Shown: piece by piece, positions 45,994 through 58,344 of the stretch
Layout: every line of letters begins with the position of its first letter
Numbering within the stretch: the stretch's first letter is position 1
NCBI GenBank assembly: GCA_033182465.1
Contig: CP137319.1
Location: 2,728,001 to 2,792,000, forward strand
Length of the DNA stretch: 64,000 bases
DNA from: Sanghuangporus weigelae
Taxonomy: Eukaryota > Basidiomycota > Agaricomycetes > Hymenochaetales > Hymenochaetaceae
Reading direction: 5' to 3'
Program-made: the position numbers and the translations under genes
Notes under the pieces: generated by a model
Seen by the model: the letters and a program-made list of their open reading frames with translations, nothing else
Databases searched by the model: none
Told to the model about the DNA's origin: nothing

Positions 45994-47610
45994 TGTGATT
46001 ATTGTTCGAGCCTAGTCGGCACGAATCGCTTACCACTGGTGGGGTGCGCAAAAGACGTGGCCAAGGATCAACAAAAGAGACCTTGGCTTCTCGAGCGCCA
46101 GTGCATTAAGTACCATTCTGGATATCCGACAATACCCTCGACCGAAGTTTTCTATGAATTTGATGCATCCAACGACTGAATTGGAGTAAGCGGACCGGAA
46201 CGGTACGAAGTCGATATGATGCCTGGCACAGATTTGGTGTTTACCGGGGTAGATGTCTAGGTCACGAGCACATTCGCCTCTGTCCACATGAATGGTTTTG
46301 AGTATGTGCCTGGAGAAAGAGTTGATGGAGATACGGTTACAGGCGGGAGGACAAAAAAACAAAATTAAGCTCCAGCGCTCGCTTGTGTTAATGCACGCTG
46401 GACGGAGAGCACATGATTGAAATGAGACAGTATTGAGAACACTATTTTCCCCGCATGCTCCATGTGGTCGGGGAAGCCCTGCATATTTTTCTGTTGAAAG
46501 AATATTCAGAATTTCAACCCGCCTGGCGCCATCCGCATGACCGCGGAAACGAGTGACCGCTGCAGCCAAGACCAGTCAGGGACCGAAAACTCAAAACATA
46601 AGAAAACACCTCTTACCTTTACTGCACCTTTACTTTGCCTTCTATCTCCGGGACCGTCTTCGAACTTCTTTTCGGTGTCGAGACCCGAGGACCAGTCAAG
46701 GAACGAGAATAGCTACTGTTACAGGTTGATTTAGGAGCATGGTACGATATACAAGACATCCCTCGCCGAAACGTCACGACAGAGCATATGGACGTCTCCC
46801 GAGGCACGCAAGTACGACACCGAACGAAGTCCGACAGAGCATGAAAAAAAAGGTGCCTCCGAAGATCTCGAAGGCTCTTGGAAGACATAAGGGCATAGGC
46901 TCGTCGACTCAGGATTGAGACATCGTCGAGTGCGAGTCGCCACAGTCAAATGAAAATCGAAATTTCTTTGCGTTCGAGGTCACGGGAAAGTTCTTACTTA
47001 CTACTTTGGTAAGTCTTACTTATGTAACATGCCGCGAAGGCCGAAATTGGAGTTTTCTTACATAAAGACAAGATCCGGGTTTTTGTTGCCGCCAAGGCCA
47101 CAACACAACTTGAAGGCAAGGGTTTACTTATTTGCGGTTGCAGTCAAACAAGCCCAAAATCATTTTCTTTGCCGTTATGCCGTAAGTGCTCGGGCTTTGC
47201 ATTGCGTGAAAACATGTATGTAATCTTCTCAAGACATGGATCGGAATCTCATCTGTTTACTGCTCTCTCCATTTCCTTCGCTTAATGTTGCGCGTCGAGA
47301 AACCCGCCTCACACAGCCAACACTCTGAAGAGGTCGAAGATCGACATATTCATCGCATCCGATGCCGTCGCCTAACCAAGACTTCGCTAAATTATGGAAG
47401 TTCGATCTATCGGCACATTCCACCAGATTCCACCTTACCTCTAAAAAATAGCCCCTAACCACCGATACTTACATGAATCAGGTGCATCAACGCAAGATGG
47501 CCTTGGCCAGTGATAAAAAAATCCACAAATACAGCGTGATTCAACAATAAGGCGACCAAGCACAGCAGCATATTGAGATTGATGTTAGACGGTCGGATCC
47601 ACATGGCTTG
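45994..47610. other. Intergenic, nothing recognised
   Basis: Contains the sugar transporter promoter region. Frames such as 46030-46569 (-) and 46619-46888 (-) have no family resemblance. A short imperfect repeat occurs, GACCAGTCAGGGACCGA near 46570 against GACCAGTCAAGGAACGA near 46690. Confidence 0.4.
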
Positions 47611-48110
47611 TCATATTATATTCTTCTGGAAACCTCGCGCGTAGCCGTTGAATAGCGCCATCCTAGCAACGGAACTCGTCACAAGCCGAGCCAGTCCTAA
47701 CATGGAATAAACAGACGGGTTCTGAGCTGAAATGAGAACATTGTCCTTATGACGCAGAAAAGTTAATAGGGGTGCCTGAGATGAAACCACTCTGCGAGGC
47801 CTGCATTGTGTCACGAATGGCACTACGAACATAATCATATCAAACTCTGTCAGCATAAATTGGAATGCTGCCACTTGGGTATATAGATCGTATGTCATGG
47901 TTGACGAAACATATTCACTATATTATCTTCTGTGCATGGTATATTGATGATGGATGGATAGACAGGCATGCCATAGACAGTTTGAAGAAAAATCGAGAGA
48001 TCGATCATGAGCCATGCCATTATTCGAGACTCGAGTGCTCTGTCTTTGTACACGCAAGGCCATAGAGCGACTCCGGTCTCAGTTGATAATGATTTATTTG
48101 CAGACAGCAC
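47611..48110 (-). pseudogene. DUF6533-type membrane protein, C-terminal relic
   Basis: Minus-strand segments LSTETGVALWPCVYKDRAL, MAWLMIDLSIFLQTVYG and VAAFQFMLTEFDMIMFVV match, in order, the C-terminal half of the gene at 52512-53919 (LSAETGVALWIYTRP and AAAFQFMETAYDTIIFIM). The text after CRPRR degenerates, and no N-terminal DUF6533 signature (YDYCLTL-type) is found upstream. A transposon (48325-48940) lies just upstream. Probably a dead partial copy. Confidence 0.55.
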
Positions 48111-48316
48111 TGAAGTGCGTTAAAATCGAGTAGAAATAGCCTCTCGATTGAATAAGTTCCTTTATACTGGCTTTCAACTGAAGAGCTGCATCGCAAAACG
48201 AGAGAATACTAAGAGCAAAAACCTTTGATATCGTTGAGACGCTCAAGAAATTCGCATCTGGCCTCTCAGACATCCTTCCCTGAAAGTGAGTCAGCTCCAC
48301 ACGAAATCACTGACAT

Positions 48317-48324
48317 CCGTCAAG
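48317..48324. repeat. 8-bp target-site duplication, left copy (element 2)
   Basis: CCGTCAAG, repeated exactly at 48941-48948 on the other side of the element. Confidence 0.9.
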
Positions 48325-48940
48325 TAGGGCTCCGCAGCGTATCGTATATAGCGTATACGATACGGCGTATACGCTATACGCGCGTATGCGTATCAGCTCA
48401 AGCAACTGGATTATACGCCCGTATGCGTATAATATTTTGGAAATTTTGGCGTATACGGCGTATACGTGCGTATATTTTGGGGCCTGAAAACAGTAAGAAA
48501 AAAAAATCTCGCACTCGAATGAGAAATTTGCCCCTTTGCTTCGAAATAAGACATAACTCACCGAAATCTTACTGTTGGGTGTGTGGTCACGGTCTCTAGT
48601 ACGACGTCCAGCATAATATTTAGAGTTGTCTCGCTTATAATGCAAAAATTACGTAATTTCATACTCCCTTATCTGACAGAATTCTGGGAACCTCGTCATT
48701 TGTGCACAAAAATTAGTATTTGTATTAGGTGTCTCACCTTAAGGAACACAATGAAAGTATTTTCTAGGCACAAACATGACGTGCAATGGTCAGAATGTTA
48801 TGTTGTTGGTGTGGACCCGTATATGCCGTATACGCCGTATATATACGCGCGTATCCGTATCTCAGTTCAAAATCAAATATACGCTCGTATTTTATACGAG
48901 CGTATGCGTATATGCCTAAAATTATACGCGCGGAGTCCTA
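48325..48940. mobile_element. Non-autonomous hAT-like transposon (MITE), copy 2
   Basis: 616 bp, same orientation and nearly the same sequence as 11317-11959. The left end is TAGGGCTCCGC; the right end reads GCGGAGTCCTA, one mismatch from a perfect inverted terminus. Differences from copy 1: it lacks 14 bp near the left array and 20 bp just inside the right terminus, has a longer A-run (AAAAAAAAA) in the core, and has the loop of one palindrome inverted. Exact 8-bp target duplications show it inserted as a unit and has not been degraded at its borders. No transposase is encoded. Confidence 0.88.
48880..48904. repeat. Small palindrome with TTT loop in element 2
   Basis: The same 11-bp arms as 11879-11903 (TACGCTCGTAT and ATACGAGCGTA), but the central triplet is TTT where copy 1 has AAA. 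Confidence 0.9.
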
Positions 48941-48948
48941 CCGTCAAG
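48941..48948. repeat. 8-bp target-site duplication, right copy (element 2)
   Basis: CCGTCAAG, identical to 48317-48324. Confidence 0.9.
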
Positions 48949-50044
48949 TACGGAAGCTGAAAGTGTCGCCGACGTTGACCGGTCTCAGTAGTGAATAGAG
49001 AGCTGAAGTGCGCTACGCAAATTGTGACCCAAGTGGTAGTCCTTGCGCACGATAACCAGTTCGCATCAATTCCAAGTTCTCTCCCTGAAATTGGTGGATA
49101 CCGTACAGCAGATTCAATAACTGATAGCATTTCCCTCAAGCTCGCATAGACTCCTACTGGAATGCCACGATCATAACGAATTTATGCCGCCTTCATCCCA
49201 AGGCTTTAGTTTACTCGGATAATTGGAAATAGTGGGGATAGGGCATTCTAGAACGGCGCTTGTCGACCGAGGAGTAAGCTCGCAAAAGCTATGAAGTAGA
49301 GAGATGAGATACATAAGAACGTGGTGTTCCTATTTGTCTCGGCGCCTTACCCTGTTGCGACGGATAAGCATTATGGGCTCGAAAGCTGAGATCACTTCTT
49401 CAATCTCTGTCAGACGATGTAATGTATATCCTGAAAACAAGAAGAGCTCAGCAAATCCTCAACATGGAAAGGACTGTTCGCCACTCGATCTCGTCTGGCT
49501 GTATATCTGGCTGCACTAGATTCAGATCATGCTTCATCATTACATGACGTCCTACAGCCAAAAAATCTCAGGATATCTTTCGGGACATCTGACGGCGTCC
49601 GGCACCGAATTATAAGTAGAATAGTCATTTCCGTGGGCAGCGAGTGAGTGATCGGGGACGAACCGGTTGTACCTTCAAGCTACATTGCAGGCACCACGCT
49701 AGTACATGTTATTACATGAAAGAAATACTGCTCAGGAGGAACAGTGCGATTGCAACTGTCGCAATCTGGGTCAAACGGCAGCATTTTTCTGGATAGCGAG
49801 AGATATAAAGTCTCAGACCTTGACAAAACGAGGCTTCAACATTTTGATACATTAAGAAGTTCACCACTTTGAGGTTTCACTCTATCACAAGTGCTTTGCG
49901 TGGAATGAAGTTGAATGGATATGAATCAATCAGACAGGAACATGGGCGCTTCGTTTGCGGCAAGTCAGACAATGAGCGTTCGAAAGATATAACGTCAGTC
50001 CAGTTCCATCGGTCCTTTCAGTGAAACGAACCATAGCTTGTACT
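48949..50044. other. Intergenic, nothing recognised
   Basis: No convincing coding frame between the transposon and the truncated O-methyltransferase. A perfect TATA box like that of the intact methyltransferase copy is not seen before 50045. Confidence 0.45.
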
Positions 50045-50801
50045 ATGGCAAAACGAACTTGAAGCTCTACGAGACCTTGTTTCGTCTTCTGTCAGCGAAA
50101 TACTTGACATCTGTGAACGCACCAACAAAGACTTTCCCTCCCTGAACGAGCCTGTCCATCCATCCGAGTTTTCTCCTGAGGGTATTCGCAGGTATCCGGC
50201 GGTTTCAGAACACATTACTGTGGCGATCGCAGCTGCAACGCAACTCGTTGCGACTCTACAGAACCCTCTTGTAAGCCGATGGAATTCTTCTTTCAGGGTA
50301 CGTGCCGTAATTTGCATCCCACCGACAATTCAATCTATTTTACATTGCCCGTCTGTCTCGGCATAGCAGAAGCAGCTAATGTCGCCGAGATTATAAGGAT
50401 CACTGGACCCAAGGTATGAAGAACTCGCCAAGTCCAGTATGTTGCTGAACCACCATCGCTGCTAGGGAGAGCATGTTGATGACATCGCGGCAAAAAGTGG
50501 CGTCGATCCCAAGAAACTAGGTGAGTACATCTTCGTCAACTACCTGAGACTCATTCCTTTCTGAGACAGCAAGTAGAACGTGTACTTAGGTTCCTAGCGA
50601 CGAATCATTATTTTCGTGAGGCCAAGGAGAAGACTTTCGCTCATAACCTCTTGTCTTCGTTACTCGATACTGGAAAGGGCCTGAAGGACTGCTTGTAGGT
50701 GGTACATATCTGGTGATGGCGCATTCGACTGAGGTGGTCCTCTGTAGCAGCACGTCAAAGCACGCAAACACGCCAGGCTTTGCGGCAGTTGCGGGACTAG
50801 G
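50045..50801 (+). pseudogene. Truncated O-methyltransferase copy
   Basis: Matches the 5' half of the intact gene at 55725, exon for exon: ELEALRDLVSSSVSEILDIC, FPSLNEPVHPSEFSPEGIRR, FTLPVCLGIAEAANVAEIIR, DDIAAKSGVDPKKL, ERVLRFLATNHYFREAKEK, NLLSSLLDTGKGLKDC and NTPGFAAVAGLG, then homology stops. Lesions: one extra A after the ATG (ATGGCAAAACG) throws the frame at codon 3. The acceptor AG of the first intron is lost (TATTTTACATTG here, GTAGTTCACATTG in the intact copy). The acceptor of the second intron is GCAT where the intact copy has GCAG. The SAM-binding and catalytic half is absent. It cannot make an enzyme. Confidence 0.85.
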
Positions 50802-52511
50802 GTGCGTGAATGTACTCACGAGTGGAATAGAACATGCTGAAGACCACCTCTCAAGCGAGACGAAAGAAAGACCAGGGAAGGTGGCTACGTCCAGCGGAAT
50901 GGGAGCGAGAACCAATGTATCCATGTGCGATACAGGATAGGATATCTTCTACGGAATGCTAGATACCGAAGAGAATCGAACTTGTCGGCCAAGTGGACTT
51001 TTGCGGAAGTGCTGTCGACCACATTACACTCATAGTGGTGGGTAGTTGCGTGAGTCTACAGTTCAAATGTTAACGTTAGCCATTCTGATGAAGAAATAAG
51101 GACGTGAGGGCTTGTGGCGAACTTGTACGTACGGTCGTCTGGGTGGCGACCGGAACAGGGCACGTGCACTTGCGCCGGATTCCGAGTTCGCCGAAGTCCG
51201 AGCCGTCTCTCAAAGTGCAAAGTGTTTATCTCCATGGCTGTGAAGGTGTGATTGGGCCCTCGTCGACGGGAGATCAATCCCGTCGTCGCTTTTGAGACCC
51301 GAGTGCCGTGTGCCTTCACCTCAATGGCGTTGAAGTAGGTACTCGGTATGGCTCTTCTGCGAACCATACCAACATTAACTTCGTATTTATTCTTTTTCAT
51401 AAATCGCCTTGCGTCGCATGCATTTCTTGGCCAGGGACATTTTTGGAGAACCTGTAGAGCAGGTGCTCCACGACTGGTACAGTTATCTGGTCTTGCAACT
51501 AGTTTATCGGGAATATCCAAATGAATTTGCTGTGGGCAACGAGGAGCGTACGGAGATCCATTTGTACCTCAGATGACGCGTTAGATAATCTGGAGGCAGG
51601 CAGTAAGTGCCAGAAAACGTCCCTTGACATCATGCTCATGGTACACAGATTCTTGATAAGCGACGCTCCTGCTGCCGATTTCTCACCTTGTCTCGAAAAG
51701 TCCGCGACTTGGATGTTGTTTGTACTCAGCACGTTCTACATATGCGCGGATATGCTGAAGGCGCATATTGGATACGTATACATTCAACATCATTTTTAGC
51801 GGATATACGATAGTCAGGTAACGCATTTTCCCCTGAAAACCATACAGAAAGAGCCAGCGATTATGACGTTTCTGTTTCAAAGACTACATCAACGCCGCTT
51901 GTCCTTACAACACAAAATGATTGCAATTTATTACAGCTACCATAGTCTCCTCTTTCGCGGTGTTTGAGTGATCAACCTCCTTGTTTCTCCACCCATATCA
52001 AGAGGCAACATTCTTCACTCACATACCCAAAGTCATCTTCATGTTACATTATACAGTCCCATCCTTGACATTTCGATGTCATCGCAGCCCAAAGAGGTCT
52101 CATCAATCGGAGCATTCCGGTTGTCTTGCGGTCGAAGTGGTATAGATGAATCACCGGCTGGTGTGCAATGCACCGACTCAAACCAGCCTTTCGTCGACGA
52201 TGAAGCTCGCAGGTCCAGCGTGATTCGGTTGACAACAACGCAACCCATTCTGTACGCTGAAACGTCAGAATATCTCATCGAGGTTGAAAGCTTGAAAGCA
52301 TACATGGTTGTCGGCCTAGACACGCAAGGTCCCGTTAATATGATTTTGTTATAAATAACGTTAAAGCTCACAATGCCGCCGAGTACTTCAGTCCGTCCTG
52401 GAAATCAATGCCCTGAGCATAACTCATATAGAAGGCTCGATACGAAATCGACTGACCGGTTGAAAAATGATAAACATGGCCCATATGAAGTTGCAAGTGA
52501 ATACGACACTT
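50802..52511. other. No gene recognised
   Basis: Frames 51056-51520 (-), 51521-51799 (+) and 51968-52354 (+) have no family match. The 3' half of the methyltransferase copy is not found here. Confidence 0.4.
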
Positions 52512-53919
52512 TTAGTGCGTAAAAAACATGCCCGCCGTCATAAAATAAGAGAGAATGATAACGCACAAAAAATATAGAACTCCATGAGCCCCAACTACTG
52601 CAAGAATTGATTTCCGGCCACTCCGTAATGTCTGGATCGTCTTGTGAATGATCATTATGAATATAATCGTATCATACGCAGTTTCCATAAACTGGAATGC
52701 CGCTGCTTGGATATGTCCACTAAATTCGAAGAGTAGATTTGGTAAGTCTACATTCGCATCAGTTTGTCGTGACATGCTCACAGGGCCACCTCTTGGATAC
52801 AGACTGGTGACGATACAGACTCAGACATATTTACTGATCAAATTTATTTTCACTACGCACTTTGAAATGCGTCACCGTGGACTACGTCAGGAAACTGAAG
52901 GGCTATAACATTCCTCAGCCAAAGATTCGACCTTTTGTAATGCAATCACTTACGACCATTGCCTGGACGAGTGTAGATCCATAACGCCACCCCCGTCTCC
53001 GCGGATAGGAAAAGAAATACGCAGCCAGTGACAATCTTTCCTTGAGAGTATAAAGCCGAAACCCTGGCGATATCGTAGAAGGAATTGAGACATTCGTATT
53101 GGACAGCGCCCTATACATTGACTGACCTTAGCCCCATCACTATTCCGGGAAGGATTACCATTGGGAGCCCGACAGCTAGCGGTAAGAAGGAGCTATAGTG
53201 TTTGCATCTAGCAATCTTCAGAGTAAGGTCTGGAAAAATAGATACAGGATGGCATACATCTGTAACGACTACAGTTAATAATTGAGAATTTGGTAAGGTA
53301 CATTTGCGTCTCACCTGTGGAGTGTATAACGGCGAAAAGAATCCTGTGTGTAGAGCGCATTCGTTCATTAGCCTCGAGCATCAAATGGGCCGTTCATATG
53401 TCTGTCTCACCGCTCAAGACAACTGTGAATACTGCCATAGCGTAGTAACGATTCTTCAGGCTAGATAAGTTTTCTTCGAACTCAAAGTGAGGAAAGTGCT
53501 GGGACTTACCATGCAGAACAGGAATGTCACTTTGGTTCGTCGTTGAGAACCTGCGACAAGCATAGTATGAAACACTGTACCGAAGGTAAATTTTCGTTTC
53601 CAGATATACTCGACCTTCAAGAAAAGTAGAGTCAGCAAAAGGGCGGGGGCGGGGGGGGAGGGAGATATGTGTACTGACCTCATCCGATAACGTCAAACAA
53701 TAATCGTAGAGATATAATGCATAGAACGATATGAATGCGAACTAGACATAAGTATGAGTATAAATCATCGTCTTATGCCACATGATACAGACTTTGGTGG
53801 CTAGTCTATTGATTTCGGTGAATGATCGCTACGTAGACGAGAGAATTTTGAACATACATCTGCCCTCCAATAGTTGTCAAAGTAGACAACAAAGCTTCAG
53901 GAGCGTTACTACTGGTCAT
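52512..53919 (-). CDS. DUF6533-type multi-pass membrane protein
   Basis: Integral membrane protein of unknown function from a large basidiomycete family. ATG at 53919 (MTSSNAPEALLSTLTTIGGQ) is joined by a first intron to FAFISFYALYLYDYCLTLSDE, then VEYIWKRKFTF-VTFLFCMNRYY and AMAVFTVVLS. These form the DUF6533 signature (Y-D-Y-x-L-T-L-x-D-E then I-W-K-R-K and N-R-Y). Further exons carry FLSAETGVALWIYTRPG and AAAFQFMETAYDTIIFIM, and the final one a helix (LYFLCVIILSYFMTAG) ending FFTH at 52512. The end is shorter than many family members, which carry a polar tail. Some middle exon borders (53100-53370) are unresolved. Confidence 0.65.
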
Positions 53920-55172
53920 GTTGATGAGTATTGATGTCGTATAAAGGAAGATATGCTTATCCTATATAAACTACAGTTTTATGTGTCTTCCTTGTCGTTT
54001 GAAATAGATTATTGTCTGAGTAAGAGACTCCGCTAAATGCAAAGTGCGATGATCGGTGGCTAGTAGACCAGTATCTCACACAAGCATGATGTTCCTTGAT
54101 GAACATGCTACCGCAGGCTGATGGCTGAGTGGCCGAACATTTGTGCCAGTGCCTGATTGCTTTGAGATCTGTGGAGTACGTCAAAGGAGTGTTCAACTGT
54201 CCTAGATTTGGTACATCTTCCTTCACCGGCGCAATATGGCGTACACTCTACAGATGCCCGATTAAAGTGGCCGACGAACTTAAAATTTGAAGGAGAGGCG
54301 GTAATATCTTCTTTTGATACCTCTGCACATCGGCATTCCACCTGCATTTCTCGCAAGGATTCTAAATGGGACCGAACACCGCCATTACTTAATATCATCG
54401 TCTGAAACTTGTAGAGATAGTTGCAAATAGATTAACTGAGCCGTCTGCTGACTGAACAGCGAACGGAGATATCGGGGTGTTGCAAAATCGGGTAGAGACT
54501 GAAAGGAAATAGAAGCTGATACTTCACAGATTTCGATAGCCCACATAAGCGCATTATGCAGACTTATACTGCTCCTAAATTTTCCCTGAGCATCACTATC
54601 TGATATTGTGGTCTCAGGTGAAGACAGCAAAAATGTACACTGCCAGCAACTCGGAAGGTTTCGGTGCTTACGCTTCAGACTCAGATGTTCACCTGGAGTT
54701 GTCCCTGATTCTGGTTGAATTCTTACCATACATCTGATATCTGAAAAAATCAATTCACCGAGAACTTCTTTCAATTACAATACCCCGGTCCCAAGGTCAA
54801 GTCGAGTATGTCCCATCTCATCCAATATAAACTCATAGATACAGTGTCACTTCCCCGATCATATCGTTGATTTCATCAGGAGCGGTTCCCAAAACATATG
54901 TCCTGAGATTCGATTTTGAAACGCAGCTAAGAGGAAGTAGTGTACATTAGTGGCTCATGATTAGACCACCAGTTCGCCGATCAGTCAATAAAACGTCGGT
55001 TAGAAGACATGAACCCGAAAAAAACTTCCACGCCGTCTTTGTTTCAAGACAGATTGCAGCTCATTGCTACCGTGGTGCGTCTGATAATGGCTAGGTACGA
55101 TGATACTTCCTATCTCGAGGGTTCAGGAATAATCTGACGTACAAATTCAATACAGGGAGAATTTATTATACT
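53920..55172. other. No gene recognised
   Basis: A minus frame at 54385-54774 (about 129 codons) and others are present without recognisable domains. The region upstream of 53919 should hold the DUF6533-type gene promoter. Confidence 0.4.
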
Positions 55173-55520
55173 TTACTCAAACGACGAAAAAAACTTATAT
55201 GTTAGACGCAATGCAATCAAAATAGAGAGGATAGCCGCTATATCAATAATAGTACTTTTTGATCGGAACAGAAATACCAGAACATTAGCCTGATGAATAT
55301 GTTGAAGAAGCTCTATTTGTAGTAAATCATTGCTTGAAGGCCCGTATCTGTCGCGCGGGGCCTGAGAAGCGGCTTCCCGGATCCTCGGATCTTTCGCTTT
55401 CTTTTTCATACGTCCATCAGTATCTTCTAAGTGCTCCGTTCTACTGATAATTGTGTTCTGTATACGTGCGCCTAGAAGAGATGAAGAGTTCAGCCTTGAT
55501 CTTCCCAGAAACCTCGGCAT
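55173..55520 (-). CDS. Hypothetical protein with C-terminal membrane helix
   Basis: A single-exon frame of 115 codons, ATG at 55520 (MPRFLGRSRLNSSSLLG), a basic, charged middle (GRMKKKAKDPRIREAAS) and one hydrophobic helix close to the end (TIIDIAAILSILIALRLTY) followed by KFFSSFE, a tail-anchor-like layout. It lies about 200 bp upstream of, and divergent from, the O-methyltransferase gene. No family recognised; it could be spurious or the last exon of something longer. Confidence 0.3.
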   Translation of the reverse strand: MPRFLGRSRLNSSSLLGARIQNTIISRTEHLEDTDGRMKKKAKDPRIREAASQAPRDRYGPSSNDLLQIELLQHIHQANVLVFLFRSKSTIIDIAAILSILIALRLTYKFFSSFE

Positions 55521-55665
55521 TCAAAAATCTCAGACTTTCACATGAACGCAGTTCATTTGCTTGCGAACATTCTGGATGAGCCCCAAAAGAATCAATCTGA
55601 CAGGCACATAGATTGATGCTTTCATAGTTAGTTAGCCAGAGTTTGCTCATGAGTTAGCGGTGAGG

Positions 55666-55672
55666 TATAAAA
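55666..55672 (+). promoter_or_regulatory. TATA box of the O-methyltransferase gene
   Basis: TATAAAA, 53 bp before the ATG at 55725, leaving room for a 5' leader of about 25 nt. Confidence 0.65.
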
Positions 55673-55724
55673 TGAAGGCTCTGTCTCAAGGTTTTCATCC
55701 AGTGCAGACGACACTACAGACGAC

Positions 55725-57658
55725 ATGGCCAGCGAACTTGAAGCCCTTCGAGACATCATCTCAACTTCTGTAACAAAAGTGCTAAACATCTGCGAGAGCA
55801 ACGAGAAGCACTTTCCTTCTCTGAGTGATCCTATACATCCTTCTGAATTCACTCCTGATGGCATTCGCAACCACCCGGCTGTCGCGGAACAAATTAGCGT
55901 CGCGGTTGCTGCTGCTCTGCAACTCGTCGCAACCCTACAGCCACCTGTTGTCAATTTGTGGAATTCCGCTTTCAGGGTAAGCGCGGAGACTTACAATTTG
56001 ATTGACATATCAGTAAAGACATTCGTAGTTCACATTGCCTGTCTGCCTTGGAATCGCAGAAGCGACCAATGTGGCAGAAATTATCAGAAGTGCCGGACCC
56101 AAGGTGAGAGGAATCTGAAAGATGTAGCATGTCATTGACACGCCATCGCCGCTAGGGAATGCAGGTTGAAGACATCGCAAAAAAGAGCGGAGTTGATCCC
56201 AAGAAACTTGGTGAGCACGTTCATCTGCCACCCGAGACTCATCACTTAGATGAAAACTTGAATAAATAGAACGTGTACTTAGGTTCCTGGCAACAAATCA
56301 TTATTTCCGCGAGGTAAAAGAGAAGACGTTCGCTCACAACCTCTTATCTTCATTGCTCGATACAGGAAAGGATCCAAAGGAGTGCTGGTAGGTGACTCAC
56401 GCCCTGCTGTCAATCCTCGGGAACTAATACTGCGTAGCTCTCCATCAAAACACATGAATACGTCAGGATTCGCTGCGATTGCTGGATACGGGTAAGTAAA
56501 TTTACTTACGAGAGAAAATTCGCATCTTGAAAATGAAGTAGAGCGGACGAAGTCATGCTGGCAGCAGCGGCCTTCAAGGACGTTATGTTAGATCCGAAGA
56601 CAGCTTTCTCCGAGGAGGTAACAGACAGTGGTGCCCAGAGGGCCCTGAACACAACCTTGCCTCTATGGGAATACTATGAACTGCCGGAGAACCGCTATCG
56701 AGGAGACAGATTCAATCTAGTCATGTCTGGAGCGAACAGTATGCATCCGGAGGCAATCCTAGCAGGTGAGCTATTGACGACAGCGCGACGATTTCTTTCG
56801 TACTTACGACTCCTCCAAGGCTACAGTTGGGACGAGGTTCAAAACGGGATCCTCGTTGACGTTGGGAGTGGCACTGGTCATGTTCCGTTGGAGGTCGTAA
56901 AGAAATTCCCAAATATACAGGTTGTTCTGGAGGATAGACCATCTGTGATAGAGCAGGCAAAGAATGTAAGAAGCACGCATCTGAAGCCACGGGCAGGATA
57001 TTGATCTCCTCAACAGCATTGGAAGCAGCACCTCTCCTCTCACGTCACTGGCGGGAAAGTCCATTTCATTGGTAAGATGCCATATCTTGCTTGCATGATA
57101 CCGCATGTTGACTCTTGTTGACTTCTCGCTAAAGCCACCGACTTCTTCAAGGATCAGCCCACGCTTCCGGGGCCTCCAGATGTATTCCTTCTACGATGGA
57201 TTCTGCATGACTGGCCCGACAAATACGCCATAAAAATTCTCAAGAATCTACGCAAGGCTGCTATTCCAGGAAAGACGAAACTCGTTATTGTGGAAAGTAT
57301 AATGGACTATGCTTGCGAATCGGAAGGTGTACCTGTTAGAGAGGCTATTACAGCGCCAGCAAAGTCTCCGCCTGCACCGTTGCTTCCCAACTTGGGCGGG
57401 GCTAATATGTTGTCCTATGCAATTGACATTGTCGTAAGCACTTCCTGTGATGAATGTAGATATCATGGACTAATCGTCGTATCGAAGGTGACAACCAATC
57501 TCAATGCAGGAGAAAGGACTATTCAAGGCTTCATCGATATAATTGAGGCATCCGGATGGAAGTTCTCGCACATTCAAAGGCTGTCTGGAAACAAGATGTT
57601 CTGGCCGAGCATCGTAGCAGAGCCGAACTGCGACTACGATACTAGGTACAAATGTTGA
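55725..57658 (+). CDS. S-adenosylmethionine-dependent O-methyltransferase (caffeate/COMT-like)
   Basis: Transfers a methyl group from SAM to a hydroxyl of a small aromatic or similar metabolite. ATG at 55725 (MASELEALRDIISTSV). Exons join as WNSAFR-FTLPVCLGIAEATN, SAGPK-VEDIAKKSGVDPKKL-ERVLRFLATNHYFRE, KHMNTSGFAAIAGYG-ADEVMLAAAAF, then YSWDEVQNGILVDVGSGTGH (SAM motif I), ATDFFKDQPTLPGPPDVFLL, RWILHDWPD (catalytic His) and GKTKLVIVESIMD, later GERTIQGFIDIIEASGW, ending near YDTRYKC at 57658. If one more intron (GTACAAATG to TTTACAG) is removed, the end becomes YDTSA with the stop at 57704. About 450 residues. A broken 5' copy lies at 50045. Substrate unknown. Confidence 0.83.
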
Positions 57659-58344
57659 TTCTCGCGGCTTCGTTATTAGCTGATGTCTCATTTACAGTGC
57701 ATAAGCTGGAAAGATTGGCGTACACGAGAGGGGCAGTTCAGTCTTGAAAGATCCTTTTCGATTCAGGCAGACGTCATGAATGCTCAGTATCCACTTTGCT
57801 GCAGGTTGAGATTCGGGAATCGTTCTTATGTATAAGGCGACGACTGCGATATTTGCCGAAAAACCTATAAATCGAATATATACATTTTTTCGCGCCAAGC
57901 AGAATGTAACTACTTACGTGTTTTCCATGGCAGTAATCAGAAATCCTCCATAAAAGCCGAAAGCGCTCTGCAAGTCAACCCTATAGCGATATACGCATTT
58001 CCTTATCGAGTACCGTATTATGAAGATTTACAACAATGTACGCCGATGGCACGAATACGCAGTCAATCAGTCAAATTCAACTCTCTATGAGGCTCTCTCC
58101 CATACATGCGGAACCATGACGAGCCTTATTCCGAGTACTGAGTGATGTTAACTGTATTTGCGTGGTCGCTTGAGGTGAAAAAAAGGCGCGAAATATACAC
58201 TTCCGCACGTACGTACGAATATGTCTGATTACTAAGTACAGCATCAGCTTCAAGCTGAGAAAAAGGGATTGAAGAGCGTTTGAACGTACAAGGTGGAACT
58301 TGACTCACGACTACTCTCGCCCTGCCATTGAGTGTTTTGTAATT

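Noticed and set aside
46030-46569. Minus-strand frame of 179 codons upstream of the sugar transporter
   Set aside because: No domain, odd composition, and it overlaps the expected promoter region; likely a chance frame.
51056-51520. Minus-strand frame of 154 codons
   Set aside because: No family resemblance and no supporting splice partners; composition looks random.
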